Below are positions 1 through 5,665 of a stretch of 11,473 nt of DNA, in pieces. The notes beneath the pieces were generated by a model. It saw only the letters and a program-made list of their open reading frames with translations, did not search any database and was not told the DNA's origin. Where the stretch lies: contig JANQGC010000217.1 in assembly GCA_028277515.1 (NCBI GenBank), positions 1 to 11,473 on the forward strand. The letters run 5' to 3'. How positions within the stretch are numbered: position 1 is the first letter of the stretch; the number at the start of each line of letters is the position of its first letter. Source of the DNA: Anaerolineae bacterium (lineage in GTDB: Bacteria; Chloroflexota; Anaerolineae; Promineifilales; Promineifilaceae). Position numbers and translations under genes: made by a program.

Positions 1-1
1 C

Positions 2-430
2 AGTTGGACTGTTAACGGTGCGGGCAATTATTGGAGCGACTATGCCGGGTATGACGCCGATGGTGACGGCCGGGGCGATCTCGAATACCGTTCACAGCGC
101 CTGTTTGAAAACTTGATGCAGCAAGAGCCGTTACTGCGCCTTTTTATCTATAGTCCGGCCAGCAACGCCATCGACTTTGCCGCTCGCGCTTTTCCAATGG
201 TCAAACCAAAACCAAAACTGGTAGATGAGAAGCCCTATATGACGCCCATGATTCCTCAAGATGCCCCGCCTTTACCAGGCAATGACAACCGGGGTTGGAT
301 TGAACTATCGGTTGGTATGGTCGTTACTACCTTGATGCTCATTGCCCTGCCCTTCCTGTACCGGCGGCGCTACAAATTCAAATCCTCAAACCAGATTTCC
401 GGACCATCCAATTTCTCGGTGACAAGATGA
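2..430 (+). CDS. nosD: NosD, copper-maturation protein of nitrous oxide reductase, 3' end only
   Basis: The frame is open from the left edge and gives the last 142 residues. NosD is a periplasmic right-handed beta-helix protein that works with the NosFY ABC transporter in assembling the copper centres of N2O reductase. The fragment starts in the family's typical C-terminal signature (NYWSDYAGYDADGDGRGD), followed by an acidic/aromatic stretch and a P-x-L-x-DE-x-PYM-like segment. One hydrophobic segment (about bases 298-360) precedes an RRRYKFK positive patch, which suggests anchoring in the membrane with a short cytoplasmic tail. The internal TTG/ATG codons at 113-118 are not the real start, because homologous sequence continues upstream of them. 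The stop overlaps the nosF start (ATGA at 427-430), so the two are probably translationally coupled. Identity rests on the motif plus the nosFYL context. Confidence 0.9.
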   Translation, partial: SWTVNGAGNYWSDYAGYDADGDGRGDLEYRSQRLFENLMQQEPLLRLFIYSPASNAIDFAARAFPMVKPKPKLVDEKPYMTPMIPQDAPPLPGNDNRGWIELSVGMVVTTLMLIALPFLYRRRYKFKSSNQISGPSNFSVTR

Positions 431-1299
431 AAGATAAAACTGAAATGATAAAAGTCGAAAATATAAGCAAGCAGTTTGGCAATCTTATTGCTGTAGATCA
501 TCTTTCTTTTAACCTGCATGGTGGCGAAGCGGTCGCCCTATGGGGCGCCAATGGGGCCGGGAAGACAACGGCATTGCGCTGCTTGCTCGGTTTGCTGCCC
601 TTCTCCGGAAAAGTCTTTATCGCAGGCAAAGATGTTGCAAAGCAGGGCAAAGCCGCGCGCCGTTTGATGGGTTTTGTGCCCCAAGAACTCAACTTTCATG
701 ATGATCTGACCATCGCTGAAACGCTCACTTTTTATGCCCGCTTAAAGAAAGTGCCTGCGAATTATGACTTCATTTCCTTGCTGGATCGGCTGCAACTGGC
801 ACCTCATATAAACAAACCGGTACACGATCTATCCGGCGGGTTGAAACAGCGGCTGGCCCTGGCCCTGGCGTTATTGGCTGATCCACCGATCCTCATATTG
901 GATGAGCCGACGGCCAACTTAGACATTCGCGCCCGCGAGGATTTTTTGCTTCTGCTACATGAACTAAAAGTGGCCGGCAAGACAATGGTCTTTTCCTCCC
1001 ATCGTTTGGAAGAGGTGACTGCATTAGCGGACCGCGTGCTGTTGATGGAAGCCGGAAAACTCGTCGTCGACGCACCACCACAGGAGTTGGAGCAGCGACT
1101 GGGCTGGGAATCAACGCTGCACATTTATTTGCCGGCCCCGGTCATTGACCCGGCCCTGGACACACTGACTTCCTTCGGCATGCCGGTCAGCCGCAACGGC
1201 CGCGGCGTGCGCGTACAGGTGAAACCGGGCCAAAAAGGCCAGGTCCTGCGCGCCCTTCATGATGCGGGTATTGAAATCGAGGATTTTACGATTGAATAA
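427..1299 (+). CDS. nosF: NosF, ABC transporter ATPase for N2O reductase maturation
   Basis: A 290-residue cytoplasmic ABC ATPase, expected to power the NosY permease during Cu-centre assembly of N2O reductase. All nucleotide-binding motifs are intact: Walker A GANGAGKTT (about 40-48), Q-loop Gln86 in FVPQE, signature LSGGLKQR (135-142), Walker B ILILDEP with Asp159-Glu160, D-loop NLD, and the switch His192 in SSHR. About 80 residues follow the core, as in many single-domain ABC-2 type ATPases. The start ATG overlaps the nosD stop. An ATG at codon 7 is an alternative start; codon 1 is preferred because of the overlap. The gene is followed 26 bases later by the permease. A generic drug-export ATPase would look similar by motif; its place between nosD and nosY/nosL is what makes it NosF. 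Confidence 0.93.
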   Translation: MKDKTEMIKVENISKQFGNLIAVDHLSFNLHGGEAVALWGANGAGKTTALRCLLGLLPFSGKVFIAGKDVAKQGKAARRLMGFVPQELNFHDDLTIAETLTFYARLKKVPANYDFISLLDRLQLAPHINKPVHDLSGGLKQRLALALALLADPPILILDEPTANLDIRAREDFLLLLHELKVAGKTMVFSSHRLEEVTALADRVLLMEAGKLVVDAPPQELEQRLGWESTLHIYLPAPVIDPALDTLTSFGMPVSRNGRGVRVQVKPGQKGQVLRALHDAGIEIEDFTIE

Positions 1300-1325
1300 G
1301 AAGGGCGACTCTAATATGGTGATTT

Positions 1326-2159
1326 ATGATTGACCTGGAAAACATCTACATTCTCATCCAGAAAGAACTGCGAGACGCCCGCCATAACCGCTGGTTTCTC
1401 CTCTATACGATTGTTTTTGCCGGCCTTTCGCTGTCCCTGGCCTGGTTGGCCTTAGCAGGGGCGGGCAACTTCGGCCTGGCCGGGTTCGGCCGAACCAGCG
1501 CCGGCCTGATTAACCTGGTGCTCTTAATTGTGCCCCTGATGGGCTTGACCCTGGGTGCATTAAGCCTGGCCGGTGAGCGGGAAAAAGGAACACTGATTTA
1601 TTTAATGGCTCAGCCCATCGACCAGTTAGAATTATTATTGGGCAAGTTTGCCGGTACGGCCCTGGCCCTGATGGCCGCGCTGGGCCTGGGCTTTGGCTTG
1701 ACCGGATTACTGCTTGCCATCAATGGCGGCGGGGCGGAATTGCAAACCTACGTGGTTTTGCTTTTGCTGTCCTGTCTCCTGGCCACAGCCAGTTTGAGCG
1801 TTGGCCTCCTTATCTCGGCATTGGCCACGCGCAGTGCTACGGCCGTTGGCCTGGCCTTGTTTATGTGGCTGCTGCTGGTGTTCTTCGGCGATTTAGGCTT
1901 GATGGGCACGGCCATTGTCTTACAGCTCAACACCAGCCAGCTCTTAGCCACTGCCCTGGCCAATCCTTTACAGCTTTTTAAACTGGCATCCATCCTGAAC
2001 TTGCACCAAAACCTGGAGGTGCTCGGACCAGCCGGTGTGTACGCCTTACGTACATACGGTGATCGTCTATTTCCTGCCTTAATAGGTCTTCTGGCCCTAT
2101 GGATAATCATTCCATTCCTGGCCACGATCCAGGTCTTCAAACAAAAAGGTGTCGTATGA
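1326..2159 (+). CDS. nosY: NosY, ABC-2 type permease for N2O reductase maturation
   Basis: A 277-residue integral membrane protein with about six hydrophobic segments: roughly residues 24-47, 60-80, 105-130, 140-165, 172-200 and 252-272. Between the second and third lies the cytoplasmic GEREKGTLIYLMAQP stretch (from residue 83), typical of ABC-2 permeases of the NosY group. It is the membrane partner of NosF and is thought to relay sulfur or copper-related chemistry to NosD in the periplasm. No good ribosome-binding site precedes this start; a GAAGGG-like run lies about 17 bases away. An ATG at 1316 is in another frame. The 3' end overlaps nosL by four bases (ATGA), implying coupled translation. 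The long hydrophobic runs are rich in Leu/Ala/Gly and no frame damage is seen. Confidence 0.92.
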   Translation: MIDLENIYILIQKELRDARHNRWFLLYTIVFAGLSLSLAWLALAGAGNFGLAGFGRTSAGLINLVLLIVPLMGLTLGALSLAGEREKGTLIYLMAQPIDQLELLLGKFAGTALALMAALGLGFGLTGLLLAINGGGAELQTYVVLLLLSCLLATASLSVGLLISALATRSATAVGLALFMWLLLVFFGDLGLMGTAIVLQLNTSQLLATALANPLQLFKLASILNLHQNLEVLGPAGVYALRTYGDRLFPALIGLLALWIIIPFLATIQVFKQKGVV

Positions 2160-2662
2160 AAAACAAAATATTTTTCTCTTTGGCAACATTGCTGCTAATC
2201 TTTCTCGCCGGATGCAGCCAATCGGCCAATGTCCAGGAACCGCCGGATATCGCCTACGGGCAAGATGTCTGCGAACGCTGTGGGATGATTATTAATGAAG
2301 AGAAATTTGCGGCCGCGTATTGGACGGATAAGGGAGAAGCTCGCCGCTTTGATGATATTGGCGGCATGCTCGCTTACCTGTCTGAAAATCAGGAAGCAGT
2401 GGCCACTTATTGGGTTCATGATTTCGACAGCGGTGATTGGATACCCGCCGAAGAAGCACACTATCTGTTGGACAGGGATCTCATGTCGCCTATGGGCTTT
2501 GGTATCGCCGCTTTTAGCGATATGGAACAGGCACTTGCGTTTGCTTATGGCGAAAAAGACGTTAGGATTCTTTCTTTTTCCGATCTCATAAGCATGAGTA
2601 TTACCATGCCTGGCGACTTGTTTGATTTAAGTCATGCTGGAGCAGGGCATTCTCATGAATAA
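2156..2662 (+). CDS. nosL: NosL, outer-face copper lipoprotein for N2O reductase assembly
   Basis: A 168-residue lipoprotein that delivers Cu(I) to apo-NosZ. The N-terminus has a charged start, a hydrophobic core and the lipobox LAGC with Cys20 as the lipidated residue. The family signature CERCGM follows at 39-44; Cys42 and Met44 belong to the CGM copper-binding motif. RRFDDIGGM and LMSPMGFGIAAF are the other conserved NosL blocks. The C-terminus ends in a short His stretch (HAGAGHSHE), which may add metal affinity; that part is inference. The start chosen is the ATG overlapping the nosY stop, because the lipoprotein signal begins there; an in-frame extension to 2099 would lie inside nosY. 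A tiny reading frame overlaps the 3' end (2655-2717). Confidence 0.95.
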   Translation: MKNKIFFSLATLLLIFLAGCSQSANVQEPPDIAYGQDVCERCGMIINEEKFAAAYWTDKGEARRFDDIGGMLAYLSENQEAVATYWVHDFDSGDWIPAEEAHYLLDRDLMSPMGFGIAAFSDMEQALAFAYGEKDVRILSFSDLISMSITMPGDLFDLSHAGAGHSHE

Positions 2663-2717
2663 ACTTCGGTTTATAGGCGCCGCTTTAACGGTAATGGCAG
2701 ATGGATCTTGTATTTAA
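2655..2717 (+). pseudogene. 20-codon reading frame overlapping nosL, possible remnant of a lost gene
   Basis: An ATG eight bases before the end of nosL opens a 20-codon frame, MNKLRFIGAALTVMADGSCI, ending in TAA. An AGCAGGG sequence seven bases upstream could act as a ribosome-binding site, and the overlap mimics the coupled starts of the genes before it. The first half looks like the start of a secretion signal or membrane anchor, but the frame stops before any domain. It may be the 5' stub of a gene otherwise deleted, since paired hairpin repeats begin 20 bases later. It could equally be chance. Confidence 0.3.
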
Positions 2718-2735
2718 ATAGGTAAATCTTGTAAC

Positions 2736-2779
2736 CGCGAAATCCATTTCGCGCCCTTCCGGTGAGGATATGAATCCTC
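2736..2779. repeat. Paired hairpins between nosL and the cytochrome gene
   Basis: Two adjacent small palindromes. The first has a perfect 8-base stem (CGCGAAAT/ATTTCGCG, 2736-2743 and 2746-2753) with a 2-base loop. The second has a 6-base stem (GAGGAT/ATCCTC, 2764-2769 and 2774-2779) with a 4-base loop. No T-run follows either, so they are poor intrinsic terminators. The layout of a GC-rich arm ending in AAAT or GAT plus a second hairpin resembles the unit at 3611-3663, so both may belong to one family of dispersed REP/BIME-like elements. They could also shape or protect the nos mRNA. Confidence 0.55.
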
Positions 2780-2841
2780 GATTACTTTTACCCATTAATT
2801 TTGTTAAGTTCAATAAACCATTACTACGAACAATATAAAAT

Positions 2842-2846
2842 AGGAG
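2842..2846 (+). promoter_or_regulatory. Ribosome-binding site of the cytochrome c gene
   Basis: AGGAG lies six bases before the ATG at 2853. This fixes the start directly ahead of the lipoprotein signal and shows that the gene has its own translation signal instead of relying on coupling to nosL. A TATAAA at 2834-2839 is too close to the start codon to serve as a convincing -10 box. Confidence 0.7.
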
Positions 2847-2852
2847 CAGAAT

Positions 2853-3278
2853 ATGTTTAACAATAAATTCTCTTGGATAATCACCCTCGTCATTATTATG
2901 CTGTTACTTGCAGCCTGCGGTGGAGGAGGCTCCGCTGACACGGCCGCAGATAAAAGCTCCGACCAGGCCGAAGCAGAAATCGCCGCAGCTAGCACGGGTG
3001 ATCCACAAGCAGGCAAAGAACAGTACGATGTGCTTTGCGTCGCCTGTCATGGTCCCAGCGGTGAAGGCATTGAGGGATTGGGAAAACCATTCACAACCAG
3101 CGAGTTCTTAACAGAAAAAAGCGACCAGGAGATGGTTGAATTTATCAAGGTCGGCCGTCCCTCCGGCGACCCTTTAAATACCACCGGCGTTGATATGCCG
3201 CCCAAGGGTGGCAACCCGGCCCTGACTGATGACCAGATTATGGATATAATTGCTTATGTACGTACATTACAGGAATAG
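2853..3278 (+). CDS. Monoheme class I cytochrome c lipoprotein, likely electron donor in the nos cluster
   Basis: A 141-residue exported cytochrome c. The N-terminal signal ends in the lipobox LLAAC, with Cys22 lipidated, followed by a Gly/Ser/Ala/Asp-rich tether to about residue 50. The heme-binding motif CVACH lies at 62-66, followed by GPSGEG as in small class I cytochromes. Met115 in VDMPPKGG is the probable sixth iron ligand. The C-terminal helix LTDDQIMDIIAYVRTLQ packs against the heme in this fold. The size and single heme fit cytochrome c551/c6-type carriers. Its place after nosDFYL suggests that it delivers electrons to NosZ on the outer side of the membrane, as small cytochromes c do in clade II (atypical) nos clusters; this role is inferred from context. 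The DUF1858 gene begins six bases later. Confidence 0.9.
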   Translation: MFNNKFSWIITLVIIMLLLAACGGGGSADTAADKSSDQAEAEIAAASTGDPQAGKEQYDVLCVACHGPSGEGIEGLGKPFTTSEFLTEKSDQEMVEFIKVGRPSGDPLNTTGVDMPPKGGNPALTDDQIMDIIAYVRTLQE

Positions 3279-3284
3279 CAATAC

Positions 3285-3500
3285 ATGCCCGGATCGAATC
3301 AGATAGCAACAATGACCGTCAGCGCAGTATTAAGCCAATGGCCGGAAACGGCCGTGGTATTCAACCATTACAACATGGCTTGTGTCGGCTGCCCCGTTGC
3401 CCCCTTCTATACTATAAGTGAAGCGGCCAACGTTTATAATCTGGAGGTGGACGAGTTTGTTGCTGTGCTGGAAAATACGATTGAGAACGATTCGGCATAA
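3285..3500 (+). CDS. DUF1858-type redox-disulfide small protein
   Basis: A 71-residue cytoplasmic protein with no signal peptide. It matches the DUF1858 / hybrid-cluster-protein-associated disulfide pattern: TVSAVLSQWPETAVVFNHYN, then MACVGCPVA with Cys33 and Cys36 as the CxxC pair, then the aromatic/Thr stretch FYTISEAA and an acidic C-terminal helix. Relatives occur beside nitrogen-oxide and hybrid-cluster protein genes. The biochemical role is not firmly known; thiol redox sensing or Fe-S/nitrosative-stress handling are the usual suggestions. The gene starts six bases after the cytochrome stop, with a weak CAGGAA ten bases upstream, so translation is probably coupled. Met10 (3312) is an alternative start but has no ribosome-binding site. 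A strong terminator follows. Confidence 0.8.
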   Translation: MPGSNQIATMTVSAVLSQWPETAVVFNHYNMACVGCPVAPFYTISEAANVYNLEVDEFVAVLENTIENDSA

Positions 3501-3526
3501 ATAAGATCCCATTGGTTTTTATACCC

Positions 3527-3568
3527 AAAAATTGCGGCTGCCTGATAGGTAGGCAGCCGCAATTTTTT
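3527..3568 (+). terminator. Strong intrinsic terminator after the nos/cytochrome operon
   Basis: A perfect 17-base inverted repeat (3527-3543 and 3551-3567) surrounds a 7-base loop. The stem core is GCGGCTGCC/GGCAGCCGC, flanked by an A-run on the left and six T on the right. It lies 26 bases past the DUF1858 stop. The symmetric A and T runs would let it work in both directions. It marks the end of the nosD-DUF1858 transcription unit. Confidence 0.92.
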
Positions 3569-3610
3569 ATTTGTGGAAAGACCAGTTGATAAGTGTATAA
3601 CATAAAAAGT

Positions 3611-3663
3611 ATGTAGCGCGATTTGGCAAATCGCGCTGGCCGATTTACCAAATCGGCCTACAT
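3611..3663. repeat. Two-hairpin palindromic repeat unit with outer inverted ends
   Basis: A 53-base unit bounded by ATGTAG (3611-3616) and CTACAT (3658-3663). Inside are two tandem hairpins: a 10-base stem AGCGCGATTT/AAATCGCGCT (3615-3624, 3628-3637, loop GGC) and a 9-base stem GGCCGATTT/AAATCGGCC (3638-3646, 3650-3658, loop ACC). The two inner halves also pair with each other (CGATTTGG with CCAAATCG), so the unit can fold as one long imperfect hairpin or as two. It sits just ahead of the cofD promoter. This layout fits a REP/BIME-like dispersed element; the copy number in the genome cannot be seen here. Confidence 0.75.
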
Positions 3664-3669
3664 TAAAGG

Positions 3670-3696
3670 TTGTTCAGCCTCAATATTTGATATAAT
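3670..3696 (+). promoter_or_regulatory. Probable promoter of cofD-cofC with extended -10
   Basis: A consensus TATAAT at 3691-3696 is preceded by TG one base away (3688-3689), forming an extended -10. The candidate -35 TTGTTC (3670-3675) has a short 15-base spacing, which an extended -10 tolerates. Transcription would start near 3703, giving a leader of about 26 bases. The location after a terminator and before cofD fits. A GGGAGG at 3698-3703 is too far from the ATG to be the ribosome-binding site. Confidence 0.65.
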
Positions 3697-3729
3697 CGGG
3701 AGGCTTTATTTTCAAAATTCCGAAAGTTT

Positions 3730-4686
3730 ATGAGCCTTGATTTGCATCAGCAGCTAAACAACCTAAACATTGTCTGTCTGGCCGGCGGCGTGGGTGGAGC
3801 CAAGATGGCCGCGGGTCTGGCCCAGATCGTGCCTCCCGAACGGTTGACGATCATCGTCAATACAGGCGATGACTTCCAGCATCTAGGTCTGACGGTTTGT
3901 CCGGACCTGGATACGGTTATGTACACGTTGGGCGGCGTGGCCAATCCACAAACCGGGTGGGGTCGCGTAAATGAGTCCTGGATTACCATTGAAGAAACGG
4001 AACGATTGGGCGGCCCTTCATGGTTTAAGTTAGGCGATTTGGACCTGGCAACCCACCTGGTCCGGACACATCTTCTCACACAGGATGAAACGCTCACCAC
4101 GGCAATAGATCATCTGCGAACCCGGTTCGGCATTCCGGTCTCCATACTGCCTATGAGCGATCAAGATGCCCCAACCCTGATCGTCACAGATGAAGCTGTT
4201 CTCCCTTTTCAAACCTGGTTTGTTAAGGAGCGTTGGCAGCCTCCTTTGCGTGAAGTGCGCCTGCCCGACGATGTTAGGGCTACATCCAAAGTTCTTCATG
4301 CTTTAGAAAATGCGGACCTGGTTTTTATCGCCCCTTCTAATCCATTTGTCAGCATTGATCCCATCTTAAATGTGTATCCTATCCGCGAAATGATTATGGA
4401 CTTACCGTTAGCTGTCGTCGCCGTCAGTCCCATCATATGTGGGAAAGCACTCAAAGGACCGGCCGGTAAGATAATGAAAGAACTTGGCATGCCGGTCTCT
4501 TCCGGAGCGGTGGCCTCATACTATGGCGAGCTCATAGACGGATTTGTTTACGACCAACAAGATGCGGATCTGGCCCAAAAATTTAACTGCGCAACTTTAA
4601 CCACTGATACCATCATGCGCGATAAAACAGATAGCGCTCGCCTGACCGGCGAGGCGTTACAATTCGGTATAAATCTCACAGAATAA
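3730..4686 (+). CDS. cofD: CofD, 2-phospho-L-lactate transferase of coenzyme F420 synthesis
   Basis: A 318-residue cytoplasmic enzyme. It joins the activated side chain (lactyl-2-diphospho-5'-guanosine or the phosphoenolpyruvyl analogue made by CofC) to the deazaflavin Fo, giving F420-0 or dehydro-F420-0. The N-terminal LAGGVGGAK (17-25) is the family's phosphate-binding loop, followed by IVNTGDDF (42-49) and LTVCPDLDTVMYTLGG. The second conserved block VAVSPIICGKALKGPAGKIM lies in the C-terminal half and is intact. The length is normal for the family. The first dozen residues are an extension before the usual start. The ATG at 3730 has only a weak GAAAG upstream, but no better in-frame start exists. 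cofC follows with a two-base gap. Which C3 donor is used cannot be read by eye. Confidence 0.93.
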   Translation: MSLDLHQQLNNLNIVCLAGGVGGAKMAAGLAQIVPPERLTIIVNTGDDFQHLGLTVCPDLDTVMYTLGGVANPQTGWGRVNESWITIEETERLGGPSWFKLGDLDLATHLVRTHLLTQDETLTTAIDHLRTRFGIPVSILPMSDQDAPTLIVTDEAVLPFQTWFVKERWQPPLREVRLPDDVRATSKVLHALENADLVFIAPSNPFVSIDPILNVYPIREMIMDLPLAVVAVSPIICGKALKGPAGKIMKELGMPVSSGAVASYYGELIDGFVYDQQDADLAQKFNCATLTTDTIMRDKTDSARLTGEALQFGINLTE

Positions 4687-4688
4687 AA

Positions 4689-5375
4689 ATGAACATTTGG
4701 GCACTCATCCCGGTTAAACCGCTAAAAGATAGCAAGCGCAGATTGTCCCATTTATTGCCTGCCCAACGGCGGGCGATTCTCATTCACGGCCTTCTGCAGC
4801 AAGAGTTGGCGGTTCTCGCAGAAGTGCCGGCCATTTCCAACGTTCTGGTGATCAGCAGTGACCCCGGGGTATGGGAGTTAGCCCACCAATATGGCGCTCA
4901 AGTCGAAAAAGAAACACAACCCCAGGGTTTAAATGCTGCTGTCGCCCGCGGCCTGGCCCTTGCGGCCGCAGACGGAGCGGAGGCGGCTTTGATGCTGCCC
5001 GCTGATCTGCCATTCATTAATGCATCTGAGGTCAACGCCCTCATCGCGGCCGGGATAGACCAAAAGCCCATTTCACAACCTGATTTAGCGCTAAATGGGA
5101 ACATAGGCAGTGGCATCAACGGACAATATTCAAACAATGGGATTATGGTTATTTGTAGTGACGATGCTGGTGATGGGACCAACGCTTTGCTTTTAAATCC
5201 TATTTCTGAGTTTAATTTCCATTTTGGACCGGGAAGTTTCCAGCTTCATATTCAAGAAGCCCAAAAACGTGGTATAACTATTTATACGGTATCAACTCCA
5301 GGGTTACAATTTGACCTGGATAATGAAAATGATTGGTTTACTTACCAACAATTGATTTCCATGCCAAATATGTAA
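4689..5375 (+). CDS. cofC: CofC, 2-phospho-L-lactate (or PEP/3PG) guanylyltransferase of F420 synthesis
   Basis: A 228-residue nucleotidyltransferase that activates the C3 acid phosphate with GTP for CofD. The N-terminal LIPVKPLKDSKRRLS (6-20) matches the family's substrate-binding start. MLPADLPF (102-109) is the metal-binding block and GDGTNALLLNP (161-171) the GTN signature; LQFDLDNENDW near the end is the usual LDID-like tail. Between about residues 127 and 150 is a stretch rich in Asn, Gly, Ser and Gln that typical CofC proteins appear to lack; it coincides with a palindromic DNA stretch (5067-5099). The gene starts two bases after the cofD stop and is clearly co-transcribed. Later genes of the pathway (cofE, cofG/H) are not in the window. 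Confidence 0.9.
   Translation: MNIWALIPVKPLKDSKRRLSHLLPAQRRAILIHGLLQQELAVLAEVPAISNVLVISSDPGVWELAHQYGAQVEKETQPQGLNAAVARGLALAAADGAEAALMLPADLPFINASEVNALIAAGIDQKPISQPDLALNGNIGSGINGQYSNNGIMVICSDDAGDGTNALLLNPISEFNFHFGPGSFQLHIQEAQKRGITIYTVSTPGLQFDLDNENDWFTYQQLISMPNM
5067..5099. repeat. Palindromic stretch inside cofC
   Basis: CCCATTT (5067-5073) and AAATGGG (5093-5099) form an inverted repeat, and ATTTAGCGCTAAAT (5083-5096) is a perfect 14-base palindrome overlapping its right arm. It lies in the segment coding for the apparent extra loop of CofC. It may be the trace of a small insertion that stayed in frame, or a coincidence. Confidence 0.4.
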
Positions 5376-5385
5376 CACCATAAAT

Positions 5386-5424
5386 AATCGCTTTCCTTCT
5401 CAGGTATGAAAAAGCGATTTGTTT
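5386..5424 (+). terminator. Weak terminator-like hairpin after cofC
   Basis: AATCGCTTT (5386-5394) pairs with AAAGCGATT (5411-5419) across a 16-base loop, and a T-rich run TTGTTTATT follows. The nine-base stem and large loop make it weaker than the terminator at 3527. It starts ten bases past the cofC stop, where a terminator for the cofDC unit would be expected. Confidence 0.4.
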
Positions 5425-5429
5425 ATTAC

Positions 5430-5526
5430 ACTGTTACCAAAATCATTGCATAGAAATTTGACAACTTTTCACTTGATATGTGAGAAAACCATCAAATAAA
5501 AGTTGTCAAATTTTAGGTAATACAGT
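5430..5526. repeat. 97-base near-palindromic MITE-like element
   Basis: The outer ends ACTGTTACC (5430-5438) and GGTAATACAGT (5516-5526) are inverted copies differing by a bulge. Inside, a perfect 16-base inverted repeat (5454-5469 and 5498-5513, core TTTGACAACTTTT) encloses a further 5-base stem (TTGAT/ATCAA). The rest of the element is AT-rich and non-coding. Such a layout fits a miniature inverted-repeat element or a large hairpin in RNA. No clear target-site duplication is visible. TTGACA occurs in both arms, but no fitting -10 was found. Confidence 0.6.
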
Positions 5527-5577
5527 TTTTAGATTTTACATCGGGTACTTTATCTTAAAATGGGAGAAGCATAATTA

Positions 5578-5607
5578 ATCATTCACCAATTCATCATTCA
5601 TCAATTA
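5578..5607. repeat. 15-base tandem duplication upstream of the LLM gene
   Basis: Two adjacent 15-base units, ATCATTCACCAATTC and ATCATTCATCAATTA, agree at 13 positions. They lie in the AT-rich leader about 60-90 bases before the LLM start. With the elements at 5386 and 5430 they account for much of the 290-base gap 5376-5665; no gene was found in the remainder. The repeats could be operator half-sites or simple slippage. Confidence 0.45.
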
Positions 5608-5654
5608 ATTATTTTCTTCTGCTTAAATCTAAGATAAACACCCACAATGGAGAT

Positions 5655-5661
5655 AGGAGGT
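5655..5661 (+). promoter_or_regulatory. Strong ribosome-binding site of the LLM gene
   Basis: AGGAGGT is a full Shine-Dalgarno match, four bases before the ATG at 5666. The spacing is slightly short but the match is the best in the window. It supports this start and suggests that the gene heads its own, well-translated operon. Confidence 0.8.
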
Positions 5662-5665
5662 CCCC

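Noticed and set aside
2099..2158. Extended NosL start at 2099
   Set aside because: The extension lies inside nosY, and the lipoprotein signal begins at the ATG at 2156.
2736..3663. Hairpin repeats as a possible CRISPR array
   Set aside because: There are only two palindromic units about 850 bases apart, with no regular spacers and no cas genes.
5458..5463. TTGACA as a -35 box for the LLM operon
   Set aside because: It lies within the arm of the palindromic element, is mirrored in the other arm, and no fitting -10 hexamer is found 16-18 bases downstream.
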